64,000 nucleotides of DNA from DATJGR01 sp963787045 (GTDB lineage Bacteria > Pseudomonadota > Gammaproteobacteria > Pseudomonadales > Azotimanducaceae), in NCBI GenBank assembly GCA_963787045.1, contig CAWBBR010000017.1, positions 124,001 to 188,000 of the forward strand. Direction: 5' to 3'. The position numbers were made by a program, and so were the translations under genes. Positions 21,012 through 29,632 of this stretch are shown here, piece by piece. Each line of letters starts with the position of its first letter. Position 1 is the stretch's first letter. The notes beneath the pieces are model-generated. The model was not told where the DNA came from and did not search any database. It worked only from the letters and a program-made list of their open reading frames with translations.

Positions 21012-22856
21012 TCAGCCTAGATCGTTCACCGCGCGGTATCCGGCATCGATCGCTGCGTAGACATACGCTTTTCCTTGTGCGTCCGAGCACGCAATCGAGA
21101 CCGCGCCGAACGGCTTGCGTGCACGAATCCAGAACGGCGGCGTGACCTTCGGCGACGGATCGAACAGCTCGTTGTATTCGCGAGCATAACCGTGCGGCCA
21201 GCGGTTGATGGTCAAGCCGACGATGTCGCGCGCGGGATCGAAGCCATAGCCGCTCAACATGTCCGTCAGCTGCTGACGCGTTTCGCGCTCCATCTGCTCG
21301 AAGGTCGTGCCAAGCAGCTCATATCGGCCGGCGCGAAACTGATCGACGTCGCGGCTCCCGTCGCCGGGCACCGGGGCGCGCGACATGTGCACCACAATGG
21401 GGTCGTCAGGCGATCGAGGGAATTGGTAGTCTCCGAGCGATACCGGAAAGTCGAGCATTCCGTACGCGTAGTAACCGGTGGGGTTGTAGAAGCGGTCGAC
21501 GCCAGCCGCGGCAAACGACTTCCAGTTCCGCAGCACCACGTTCGTGTACACGAGCGGCGTTCGGACCGCTTCTGCTAGCGCGCTGCGCTGCTCCTCCGCG
21601 AGCTCCGGCAGGAGGTAAGGGATCATCGCGTTGTAACAGGCGAGTACGCACTTGTTGCCACGCACTCGCTCGAGCACGCCGCCGCGCGCATACGTCACCG
21701 TCACGCCGGCGTCGCCGGTTTGTACGCGCAGCGCGGTGCTGTTGAGGCGGATCCGCACCGGGGAGGACGTTTCGTCGAGCCGCGCATAATCGAAGCGCGC
21801 GGTCACGATGTCTTCCATCGTGTTGCCGGGCGCGACCGACGGAATCAGTTTGCGCACCAGCAACCGGGCCACGCTCGCGTTGCCGTCGGGGAAATGAAAA
21901 ATGTACGGCTCGTCGTCCGGATACGGATCGTCGACGGCGTCGAACGGCAGGCCGGTGAAACCGGGTTGACCGAGCCGATAGCCCTCGAGCGCGGATAGCG
22001 CGTCGTAGTTGAGCCCCCAGAACGGATTCGGAATGTTCTTCAGCAGAGTGACGGTTTCGTCGCCTACGCCGACCGTCTTGCGCAAGTAATTCTCGTACGA
22101 CGTTCGCCTGAGCAGATCGAGGCGCGCTTCAGTCGTGCGGCCAGGCAGGAAGTCGGTCTCCGAAAACAGCCGTCCGAGGTCCGCCCGACCTTGCGGCGTC
22201 AACGGCAGCTCGTCGAGCGCAGCGGCGGTCGGTGTACTTTCGGTGAATCGGTCTTTCACCACTGCGTTGCGCGTGAACGGTCCGGCCGCGAAATGGATAC
22301 CGCGCGACATGCCGTAGCCGCTGTAGAACTTCTGGTCGTACGCCTGATAGAACTTCTGCGTGTCGATGCCGAGTGTCACCAGCATCGCCTTGGCGACCGC
22401 ACTGTAATGCGCGGGGCCGTCGATCGATTGGCTGCCGCCGTAGCCGATCAACGCCCGACCAGGACCGTCGAATTCGTTGCGCTTTGCGTGCCCCCCGAAA
22501 TCGTCGTGCGCATCCAACAACAGAATCCGAGCGCGCGGGTTCTTCTCGCGAAAATAGAATGCGGCTGCCAGGCCGGAGATGCCGGCGCCGACGACGATGA
22601 GGTCGTACTCTCCATCGATGATCGGTGAGTCGGTAGAGAACTGCTTGTGCTCGCGCGCGAGTGCGTGTGCCGCCTCGAACGATCCGACGTGGCTACCGCG
22701 CAGACCCGTTAGCGCCGGTGGATAGTAGGCATTCTGTTGAGAGAACACCGGTCCCGCCGCGAGCGTTGCGGAGCCGACCAGTACGCCGTTGAGGAAGTCG
22801 CGGCGCGTGATCGACGCCGACATGCCGAGGTCTTTGTCGTCGTCGTGCCCGCGCAT
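21012..22856 (-). CDS. Tat-exported FAD amine oxidoreductase, spermidine dehydrogenase-like
   Basis: 614 residues, intact. The N-terminus has DLGMSASITRRDFLNGVLVGSA, a twin-arginine signal, and the cofactor site is DLIVVGAGISGLAAAFYF with the downstream GGHAKRNEF that binds FAD. C-terminal blocks include INRWPHGYAREYNEL. The RRDFLNG leader and overall length match proteins annotated as SpdH-type spermidine dehydrogenases, and the divergent neighbour is a polyamine ABC importer, so periplasmic cleavage of spermidine feeding that importer is a reasonable inference. A different amine substrate is possible. Confidence 0.7.
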   Translation of the reverse strand: MRGHDDDKDLGMSASITRRDFLNGVLVGSATLAAGPVFSQQNAYYPPALTGLRGSHVGSFEAAHALAREHKQFSTDSPIIDGEYDLIVVGAGISGLAAAFYFREKNPRARILLLDAHDDFGGHAKRNEFDGPGRALIGYGGSQSIDGPAHYSAVAKAMLVTLGIDTQKFYQAYDQKFYSGYGMSRGIHFAAGPFTRNAVVKDRFTESTPTAAALDELPLTPQGRADLGRLFSETDFLPGRTTEARLDLLRRTSYENYLRKTVGVGDETVTLLKNIPNPFWGLNYDALSALEGYRLGQPGFTGLPFDAVDDPYPDDEPYIFHFPDGNASVARLLVRKLIPSVAPGNTMEDIVTARFDYARLDETSSPVRIRLNSTALRVQTGDAGVTVTYARGGVLERVRGNKCVLACYNAMIPYLLPELAEEQRSALAEAVRTPLVYTNVVLRNWKSFAAAGVDRFYNPTGYYAYGMLDFPVSLGDYQFPRSPDDPIVVHMSRAPVPGDGSRDVDQFRAGRYELLGTTFEQMERETRQQLTDMLSGYGFDPARDIVGLTINRWPHGYAREYNELFDPSPKVTPPFWIRARKPFGAVSIACSDAQGKAYVYAAIDAGYRAVNDLG

Positions 22857-22888
22857 GTCATTGGCTCCCGTTAGACGCTAAGATTCGT

Positions 22889-22904
22889 CGTGCCTGAAGG
22901 CACG
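22889..22904. promoter_or_regulatory. Inverted repeat in the polyamine divergent region
   Basis: CGTGCC and GGCACG form a perfect 6-bp inverted repeat around TGAA. The same half sites recur nearby (GGCACG at 22915-22920, GTGCC near 22935). It lies between the divergent flavoenzyme and potF starts, so it may be a shared operator; no regulator gene is adjacent. Confidence 0.4.
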
Positions 22905-23002
22905 CAATAGTTATGGCACGTGATGCGCGCGATAGTGCCTGATCGTCGGTGGCTTGCCCACATCGACCGGGCGTGCCACAAACGATTCGAAGGAGCACAT
23001 TC

Positions 23003-24112
23003 ATAGACGCCTTCCGTTCTGCGCGACGCCGGTTTGCATTCCGTAGCGTCCTGATCGTGGTGTTGTTCGGAATCGCACTCCCGCTGATCGCAGCCTCCGA
23101 CGATGTCGTCAACATCTTCAGCTGGACCAACTACATCGACGCGAAGGCGATTCCGTCGTTCGAAGAGAAGACGGGCATCAAGGTCGTGTACGACCTCATG
23201 GATTCCAACGACGTGCTCGAAGGCAAGTTGCTGGCGGGCAAATCCGGTTACGACGTGGTGGTGCCGTCGGCGAGTTTCTTCGGCATGCAGGTGAAAGGCG
23301 GGCTGTATCAGCCGATCCCGAAAGCGAAGCTGAAGAACTACGCCAACCTCGATCCGCTGTTGATGAAGCAACTCGATCTGTTCGACCCGGGCAACGTGTA
23401 CGGCGTGCCGTATATGTGGGGAACCACCGGCGTCGCATTCAACGTCGACGCAATCAAGGCGCGCATGCCCAATGCGCCGACCGACAGCTGGAAGATGCTG
23501 TTCGATCCGGCGGTCGTGTCGAAATTCAAGGACTGCGGCGTCGCGATGGTCGACGCCGGAGACGACGTGGTCGAATCGGCGTTGATCTATCTCGGACGCG
23601 ATCCGAACTCGGAGTCGCCTTCGGATCTGCGGGACGCGATCGAGGTCATCACCAAGATCCAGCCGTACCTGCGCTACTTCCATTCGACCAGCTACATCGA
23701 CGATCTCGCCAACGGCGAAATCTGTCTTGCCCTCGGCTACTCGGGCGACGTCTTCCAGGCGGTGCGCAACGCGCGGCCCGGCGTGAAGATCGACTATCGA
23801 ATTCCTAAAGAAGGCGCGATCGTGTGGATCGACATAATGGCGATCCCGAAAGACGCGCCGCATCCCGCCGCCGCCGCGAAGTGGATCGATCACATTCTCG
23901 ATCCCGTGGTGGTCGCCGGAATTTCCAACGCGATCATGTACGCGAACCCCAACAAGGCCTCCAAGGCGCTGCTCGATCCGGTATTGCGCGACAACCCGAT
24001 CATATTTCCGCCAGCCGACGTGATGGCGCGGCTGATCGCGATCAGCCCCAAATCCGAACGCTTCGTACGTATGCGCAACCGGGCATGGACGCAAGCCAAA
24101 GCGGGCGGCTGA
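23003..24112 (+). CDS. potF: Periplasmic polyamine-binding protein, PotF/SpuD type
   Basis: Solute-binding protein of a putrescine/spermidine ABC importer, about 369 residues. The signal region is RRRFAFRSVLIVVLFGIALPLIAAS; the mature protein starts DDVVNIFSWTNYID and continues with GKSGYDVVVPSASFFGMQVKGGLYQPI and VPYMWGTTGVAFN, all typical of PotF, including acidic and aromatic residues lining the polyamine pocket. The best ribosome site, AAGGAG (22990-22995), is 7 bases before an ATA at 23003; the nearest upstream GTG (22949) has no ribosome site. It overlaps potG by 28 bases. Confidence 0.9.
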   Translation: MDAFRSARRRFAFRSVLIVVLFGIALPLIAASDDVVNIFSWTNYIDAKAIPSFEEKTGIKVVYDLMDSNDVLEGKLLAGKSGYDVVVPSASFFGMQVKGGLYQPIPKAKLKNYANLDPLLMKQLDLFDPGNVYGVPYMWGTTGVAFNVDAIKARMPNAPTDSWKMLFDPAVVSKFKDCGVAMVDAGDDVVESALIYLGRDPNSESPSDLRDAIEVITKIQPYLRYFHSTSYIDDLANGEICLALGYSGDVFQAVRNARPGVKIDYRIPKEGAIVWIDIMAIPKDAPHPAAAAKWIDHILDPVVVAGISNAIMYANPNKASKALLDPVLRDNPIIFPPADVMARLIAISPKSERFVRMRNRAWTQAKAGG

Positions 24113-25206
24113 CCGCCGAACCTCTGGTTCGGTTCGAGCGCGTCAGCAAACGGTTTGGTGACGTCGTTGCGGTGGACGACGTTTCGCTCGACGTCGCCGA
24201 AGGCGAATGCTTCGCGCTGCTCGGCGGCTCGGGCAGTGGCAAGACGACGCTGCTGCGATTGCTGGCCGGCTTCGAGCGGCCGTCGTCGGGAAAGCTGTTC
24301 ATCGGGGGCGAAGACGTCACCGAAGTGCCGCCGCACCGGCGGCCGGTGAACATGATGTTCCAGTCGTACGCGCTGTTCCCGCACATGAACGTCGAACGCA
24401 ACGTCGGATTTGGCCTGCGACAAGAGCGACTACCAAAGCGGGAGATCCGCGAGCGCGTGGTAGCTGCGCTGAAACTGGTCGAGATGGAGAGCCTGATCAA
24501 GCGCCGTCCGGACCAGCTTTCGGGCGGTCAACGCCAGCGGGTCGCGTTGGCTCGCGCGCTGGTCAAGCGCCCCCGCGTGCTGCTGTTGGACGAGCCGCTC
24601 GCGGCGCTCGACAAACGGCTGCGCGAGCAGACGCAGTTCGAGCTGATGCGGATCCAGGACGAAGTGGGCGTTACGTTCATCGTCGTGACGCACGACCAGG
24701 AAGAGGCGATGACACTGGCGACGCGCATCGGCGTGATGAACGCCGGCAGGATCGTGCAGACCGGATCGCCGCGGGAAATTTACGAAGCGCCCGCGAACCG
24801 GTTCGTCGCGGACTTCGTCGGCTCGGTGAATCTGTTCGAGGGTCGCGTTGCGGAGCAATCGAACGGCACGATCACGCTGGATGTCGCCGACGTGCCCGGC
24901 GGCGTGAAGGTACAACACGAGCACGCGCTTGCGGTCGGCGCCGAATGCGCGGTGGCGCTGCGCCCCGAAAAGCTGCACATCTGGCAGGTCGATCCGGGTG
25001 CCGACGCAGTGAATCGCATGCATGGCGTCGTCGCCGAAATCGGTTATCTCGGCGCGTCGTGCATTTTCCGTATTCGCACCGACGGCGGCCGCATGATTCA
25101 GGTGATGCAACCGAACCAGGCGCGCGATCTGTCGCTGGCCTATCAATGGGACGAGCCGGTGTGGGTCTCCTGGGCGCCGGAAAGCGGAGTGTTGATCGTT
25201 GGCTGA
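24085..25206 (+). CDS. potG: Polyamine ABC transporter ATPase, PotG type
   Basis: ATPase subunit, 373 residues. Walker A GGSGSGKTT, Q-loop MMFQSYALFPHM, signature LSGGQRQRVALARAL, Walker B VLLLDEPLAALD and the H-loop VTHDQEEAM are all present, followed by the C-terminal TOBE regulatory domain (about 290-370) with ALRPEKLHIW. The ATG at 24085 lies inside the end of potF. The PotG identity comes from the operon and the TOBE region; the frame is intact. Confidence 0.92.
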   Translation: MDASQSGRLTAEPLVRFERVSKRFGDVVAVDDVSLDVAEGECFALLGGSGSGKTTLLRLLAGFERPSSGKLFIGGEDVTEVPPHRRPVNMMFQSYALFPHMNVERNVGFGLRQERLPKREIRERVVAALKLVEMESLIKRRPDQLSGGQRQRVALARALVKRPRVLLLDEPLAALDKRLREQTQFELMRIQDEVGVTFIVVTHDQEEAMTLATRIGVMNAGRIVQTGSPREIYEAPANRFVADFVGSVNLFEGRVAEQSNGTITLDVADVPGGVKVQHEHALAVGAECAVALRPEKLHIWQVDPGADAVNRMHGVVAEIGYLGASCIFRIRTDGGRMIQVMQPNQARDLSLAYQWDEPVWVSWAPESGVLIVG

Positions 25207-26095
25207 CGTGGCGCGCGGCGGGTGGGGTCGGCGCTTCGTCATCGGCGTGCCGTATCTGTGGCTGACGCTGTTCTTTCTGGTTCCATTCATTCTCGTCCTG
25301 AAGATCTCGTTCTCGGAGTCGATCCTCGCGCAACCTCCGTATGGTCCCCTGTGGGAGACCGACGCCAACGGCCAGACAGAGGTGACGGCGACCACCGACA
25401 ACTTCGCTTTTCTGATCGACGATCCGTTTTACAAAGACGCGTACTTCAAGGCGGTCAGGACGGCGTTCTTCTCGACGCTGATGGCGCTGTTGATCGGCTA
25501 TCCGATGGCGTACGGAATCGCGCGCGCGTCGCCGACGTGGCGCAACACGATGTTGATGCTCGTCGTGTTGCCGTTCTGGACGTCGTTTCTGATACGCGTG
25601 TACTCGTGGAAGGTGCTGTTGCAGGGCACCGGCCCGATCAACGCGCTACTGATGTACTTCGGCTTCATCGACGAGCCGATGCAGATCCTGTACACCGACT
25701 TCGCGATTTATCTCGGCATCGTGTACTCGTACCTGCCGTTCATGGTGCTGCCGCTATATGCGGCGCTCGAACGGCTCGATCTCACGCTGAACGAAGCCGC
25801 GGCCGATCTCGGCGCGCCGCCGTGGCGTGTGTTTGCGTCGATCACGCTGCCGCTGTCGTTGCCGGGCATCGTCGCCGGTTGTGGTCTGGTGTTCATTCCC
25901 GCGGTCGGCGAGTTCGTGATCCCTGAAATGCTCGGTGGACCGAACGCGGCGATGATCGGTCGCGTGCTGTGGAACGAATTCTTCGCCAACCGCGATTGGC
26001 CGGTGGCGAGTGCGGTCGCGGTCGCGATGCTGGTGTTCCTGGTCGTGCCGATCATGTTGTTCCAACGCTACGAAGCGCGAGCGGACGGCCGATGA
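25199..26095 (+). CDS. potH: Polyamine ABC transporter permease, PotH type
   Basis: 298 residues with six membrane segments. The cytoplasmic EAA loop reads NEAAADLGAPPWRVFASITLPLSLPGI. The periplasmic loop after the first helix is long and rich in acidic and aromatic residues, as in PotH. It begins at a TTG overlapping the end of potG by 8 bases and is coupled to potI through ATGA. Confidence 0.9.
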   Translation: MADVARGGWGRRFVIGVPYLWLTLFFLVPFILVLKISFSESILAQPPYGPLWETDANGQTEVTATTDNFAFLIDDPFYKDAYFKAVRTAFFSTLMALLIGYPMAYGIARASPTWRNTMLMLVVLPFWTSFLIRVYSWKVLLQGTGPINALLMYFGFIDEPMQILYTDFAIYLGIVYSYLPFMVLPLYAALERLDLTLNEAAADLGAPPWRVFASITLPLSLPGIVAGCGLVFIPAVGEFVIPEMLGGPNAAMIGRVLWNEFFANRDWPVASAVAVAMLVFLVVPIMLFQRYEARADGR

Positions 26096-26892
26096 GGGTC
26101 CGTCTATATACGGTCGTTTCGCTCGGGTTTGCGTTCCTGTACCTGCCGATCGTGGCGCTGGTGGTGTACTCGTTCAACGCGAGTCCTCGCGTCACCGTGT
26201 GGCAGGGCTTCTCCACGCACTGGTACGCGGCGTTGCTCGAGGATCAACAGATCATCGATGCCGCGCTGTTGAGCCTGCGCATCGCAACGATGAATGCAAC
26301 GGGCGCGCTGATACTCGGCACGCTCGCGGCGTTCGCGATGGTGCGTTACACGAGATTCCGTGGCCGGACGATGTTCACCGGGCTGGTCGCTGCGCCGCTG
26401 GTGATGCCCGAAGTCATCACGGGTTTGTCGCTGCTGTTGTTGTTCGTGGCGTCGGAGTCTTTGTTCGGATGGCCTTCCGAACGCGGGACCACCACGATCA
26501 CCATCGCGCACATCACGTTCTCGCTCGCGTTCGTCGCCGTGCTGGTTCAGGCGCGGCTGTCGACGTTCGACCGCTCGCTTGAAGAGGCAGCGCTCGATCT
26601 GGGCGCGCCGCCGTGGAAAGTCTATCTCGTCATCACGTTGCCGTTGATCGCGCCGGCGTTGATCAGCGGATGGCTGCTCGCCTTCACGATGTCGTTGGAC
26701 GATCTGGTGATTTCGAGCTTCGTGTCCGGTCCGGGATCGAGCACGTTGCCGATGGTGGTGTTCTCGATGGTGAGGCGCGGACTGTCGCCGGAAATCAACG
26801 CGCTCGCGACGCTGTTCATCGCTGCGATCAGCATCGGCATCGTCGCGTCGGTGTTGATCGCCCGCAAAGGCTTCACGCCGCCGCCGCGGTAG
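26092..26892 (+). CDS. potI: Polyamine ABC transporter permease, PotI type
   Basis: 266 residues, six membrane segments. It opens LYTVVSLGFAFLYLPIVALVVYSFNAS, typical of PotI, and has the EAA loop LEEAALDLGAPPWKVYLVITLPLIAPA. SLDDLVISSFVSGPGSSTLP is a strongly conserved PotC/PotI segment. The ATG overlaps the potH stop codon. It ends 6 bases before the stop of the convergent puuB. Confidence 0.92.
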   Translation: MRVRLYTVVSLGFAFLYLPIVALVVYSFNASPRVTVWQGFSTHWYAALLEDQQIIDAALLSLRIATMNATGALILGTLAAFAMVRYTRFRGRTMFTGLVAAPLVMPEVITGLSLLLLFVASESLFGWPSERGTTTITIAHITFSLAFVAVLVQARLSTFDRSLEEAALDLGAPPWKVYLVITLPLIAPALISGWLLAFTMSLDDLVISSFVSGPGSSTLPMVVFSMVRRGLSPEINALATLFIAAISIGIVASVLIARKGFTPPPR

Positions 26893-26898
26893 CGCCGT

Positions 26899-28170
26899 TC
26901 AGATCCGGTCGCGCAGGGCGAAATACAGCATGCCGGCGACCATGCCCGGCCAGCGCAACCAGCGTCCGCCGGGAAACGACCGCGTTGGAATCGCCGCGAA
27001 CGCATCGAAGCGCGACGAGTCGCCGTGCAGCATGTCCGCGATCAGTTGGCCGGCGAGATGCGCGAGTCCCACGCCCTGCCCCGAGTAGCCATGTGCGAAG
27101 TGCACGTGCTCGCTCAGGTGGCCGAAGTGCGGCATCCGGTTCAGCGTGATCGCGAGCGTTCCGCCCCACGCATAGTCGATTCTCGTGTGCGCGAGTTGCG
27201 GATAGATCTTCAGCATGTATGGCCGGACGAACGCCGCGATGTCGCGCGGAAAGCCGGTGCGATAGTTCTCTCCACCGCCGAACAGCAGTCGGCGATCCGG
27301 CGTCGTTCGAAAGTAGTTGATCACGAACCGCGAATCGCCCACCGCAACGCGCCGCGGATTGATCTCGTTGGCGAGCCGCTCGTTCAGCGGTTCGGTGGCA
27401 ATGATGAAATTGTTGATCGGCATTATGCGACCCGCGAGCCTCGGCGCGAGGTTGCCAAGATGACCATTTGCCGCCAGCACGAGATGGTCTGCGCTCACGC
27501 TGCCCGTTTCGGTTCGTACCGTCACGCCGCGTTGGTCGGTGAAACCGACTGCGCGCGAACCCTCGTAGATCTTTACACCCAACTCGAGACAACGACGCGC
27601 GACGCCCAGCGCGAGATTCAACGGATGCAGATGCGCGGCCTCCCAGTCGACGTAGCCGCCGAAGTAGGCGTCGGTCCCGAGCAGCTCATGCGTACGGCGC
27701 GCATCCATTTTCTCGATGCCCTGACGACCGTACTGTGTCGCAAGCTTGTCCGCCAGCGCATGGTACTCGGCGACGTAGCGCGGTTTGTGCGCAACTGAGG
27801 CAACCCCCGGAGTCAGATCGCAGTCGATGGCGAGTTCCGCTATCAGGTCTTTGACGAGGTGCTTGGCCGCTTCGCCGAGGTCCCACAATCGCCGTGCTTC
27901 GATTGGTCCGAGACGTGCTTCGAGCCAATCGACGTCTTTGCGCTGTCCACCATAGAGCTGCCCACCGTTGCGTCCCGATGCGCCCCAACCGATGCGTTGG
28001 GCCTCGAGTATCGCAACGCTCACGCCGCGCTTTGCAAGGTGGAGTGCGGTGGACAATCCGGTGAATCCGGCGCCGATCACACAGACATCGGCGCGCACCG
28101 ACTGCGCGCCCAACGACGGCTGTTCAGGTAGCCGATTGGCGGTCGCCGCGTAGTAAGAGTTCGGATACAT
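26899..28170 (-). CDS. puuB: FAD-dependent gamma-glutamylputrescine oxidase-like protein
   Basis: 423 residues of the DadA/PuuB fold. The dinucleotide site is ADVCVIGAGFTGLSTALHLAKRG, followed by GWGASGRNGGQLYGG, a PuuB hallmark. NFIIATEPLNERLA and GYSGQGVGLAHLAGQLIAD near the C-terminus match the family. PuuB oxidises gamma-glutamylputrescine in the glutamylated putrescine pathway. It is divergent from puuA, 113 bases apart. Intact. Confidence 0.85.
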   Translation of the reverse strand: MYPNSYYAATANRLPEQPSLGAQSVRADVCVIGAGFTGLSTALHLAKRGVSVAILEAQRIGWGASGRNGGQLYGGQRKDVDWLEARLGPIEARRLWDLGEAAKHLVKDLIAELAIDCDLTPGVASVAHKPRYVAEYHALADKLATQYGRQGIEKMDARRTHELLGTDAYFGGYVDWEAAHLHPLNLALGVARRCLELGVKIYEGSRAVGFTDQRGVTVRTETGSVSADHLVLAANGHLGNLAPRLAGRIMPINNFIIATEPLNERLANEINPRRVAVGDSRFVINYFRTTPDRRLLFGGGENYRTGFPRDIAAFVRPYMLKIYPQLAHTRIDYAWGGTLAITLNRMPHFGHLSEHVHFAHGYSGQGVGLAHLAGQLIADMLHGDSSRFDAFAAIPTRSFPGGRWLRWPGMVAGMLYFALRDRI

Positions 28171-28223
28171 CGAAAAACGACGTTACTGATGTCGCAAAGC
28201 GCGAAGTGTTGGCATGCGCCACG

Positions 28224-28252
28224 TTGGGGTCAATGCCGTTCCGCTGTAGACT
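28224..28252 (+). promoter_or_regulatory. Candidate promoter for puuA
   Basis: TTGGGG (28224-28229) and TAGACT (28247-28252) are 17 bases apart, ending 31 bases before the puuA ATG in the divergent gap. Each hexamer is a moderate sigma70 match; no palindromic operator is obvious here. Confidence 0.35.
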
Positions 28253-28283
28253 TGCGCATGTGTAATGTAACCACCCGTGAGTT

Positions 28284-29618
28284 ATGTCGAGTGATACCGA
28301 AAAGTGGCTGATTGAACACAAGATCGACGAAGTCGAGGCAATCGTTCCGGACATTGCGGGCGTTGCGCGTGGAAAGTTTTTCCCTGCCGGAAAATTCCTG
28401 AAGCACAACCTGCGCATACCGGAATCGATCTTCATCCAGGGCGTCACGGGTGACTATGGCGCCGTCGATGACGATCGATTCGACATCGACCGCGATCTGC
28501 TGCTGGTGCCGGACTTCAATACGATGCGCTCCGTTCCGTGGGCTTCGGAGCCGACTGCGAGCGTCATCGTCGATTGCTATCGGCAGGGCATGGTGCCGCT
28601 CGAACACGCGCCGCGTCAGGTGCTCAAACGCATTCTGAAGATGTACGCCGACAAAGGGTGGAAGCCGATCATCGCGCCCGAGGTCGAGTTCTACCTCGTG
28701 CAGCAGAACAAGGATCCGGACTATCCGCTCGAAGCGCCGATCGGTCGTGCCGGCCGCAAAGAAGGCGCCGGTCGTTCGTACAGCATCGACGCAGTGAACG
28801 AATTCGATCCGATCATCGAAGACATCTACGATTACTGCGAAGCGATGGAAGTCGATGCCGATTCGCTGTCGCACGAAGACGGCGCGGGACAGCTCGAGGT
28901 CAACTTCCTGCACGGCGATCCGTTGGAACTCGCCGACCAGGTGTTTCTGTTCAAGCGGATCGCGCGCGAAGCGGCGTTGAAGCACGGCATCTACGCGACG
29001 TTCATGGCGAAGCCGATGGAAGGCGAACCCGGCAGCGCGCTGCACCTGCACCAGAGCATCCTCGACGCGAAGACCGGCCAGAATCTGTTCGTGATGCCCG
29101 ACGGCGCGGACAGTCCGATGTTCCGGTCGTTCATCGGCGGCTTGCAGCGGTACGTGCCGGAAGCATTGGTGATCTTCGGCCCTTACGTGAATTCGTATCG
29201 GCGCTTCACCCGCCACCTCGCGGCGCCGATCAACGTCCACTGGGGTTACGACAACCGCACGGTGGGTCTGCGCGTGCCGAACGCCGATCCCGAAAACCGG
29301 CGCGTAGAGAATCGAATTCCCGGCGCCGACGTGAATCCATATCTCGCCATTGCGACGTCGTTAGCGTGCGGCTACATGGGCATGGTCGAAGGGCTGACGC
29401 CGACCGACGCAACGCCCGGCAGCGCATACAACTCGGAGCAGGGATTTGCGCGCGACCTGTTCGCCGCGCTCGATCTGATGGAGGCATGCACGCCGCTGCA
29501 CGACATCCTCGGACACGGGTTCGTCGAGCTGTACTGCGCGATCAAGCGCGTCGAGCACGAAACGTACTTCCAGGTGATCAGTCCGTGGGAACGGGAGCAT
29601 CTGCTCCTGAACGTTTGA
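28284..29618 (+). CDS. puuA: Glutamine synthetase family gamma-glutamylputrescine synthetase
   Basis: Ligates glutamate to putrescine using ATP. 444 residues with the two-domain glutamine synthetase layout: an N-terminal beta-grasp region (VPDIAGVARGKFFPAGKF), then the catalytic domain with APEVEFYLV, AGQLEVNFLHGDPLELADQVFLFKR, GSALHLHQSI and NRRVENRIPGADVNPYLA. The last motif and the absence of the adenylylation loop favour PuuA over GlnA. An operon with the aminotransferase follows after 14 bases. Confidence 0.9.
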   Translation: MSSDTEKWLIEHKIDEVEAIVPDIAGVARGKFFPAGKFLKHNLRIPESIFIQGVTGDYGAVDDDRFDIDRDLLLVPDFNTMRSVPWASEPTASVIVDCYRQGMVPLEHAPRQVLKRILKMYADKGWKPIIAPEVEFYLVQQNKDPDYPLEAPIGRAGRKEGAGRSYSIDAVNEFDPIIEDIYDYCEAMEVDADSLSHEDGAGQLEVNFLHGDPLELADQVFLFKRIAREAALKHGIYATFMAKPMEGEPGSALHLHQSILDAKTGQNLFVMPDGADSPMFRSFIGGLQRYVPEALVIFGPYVNSYRRFTRHLAAPINVHWGYDNRTVGLRVPNADPENRRVENRIPGADVNPYLAIATSLACGYMGMVEGLTPTDATPGSAYNSEQGFARDLFAALDLMEACTPLHDILGHGFVELYCAIKRVEHETYFQVISPWEREHLLLNV

Positions 29619-29632
29619 GCAAAGGTGCCGCG

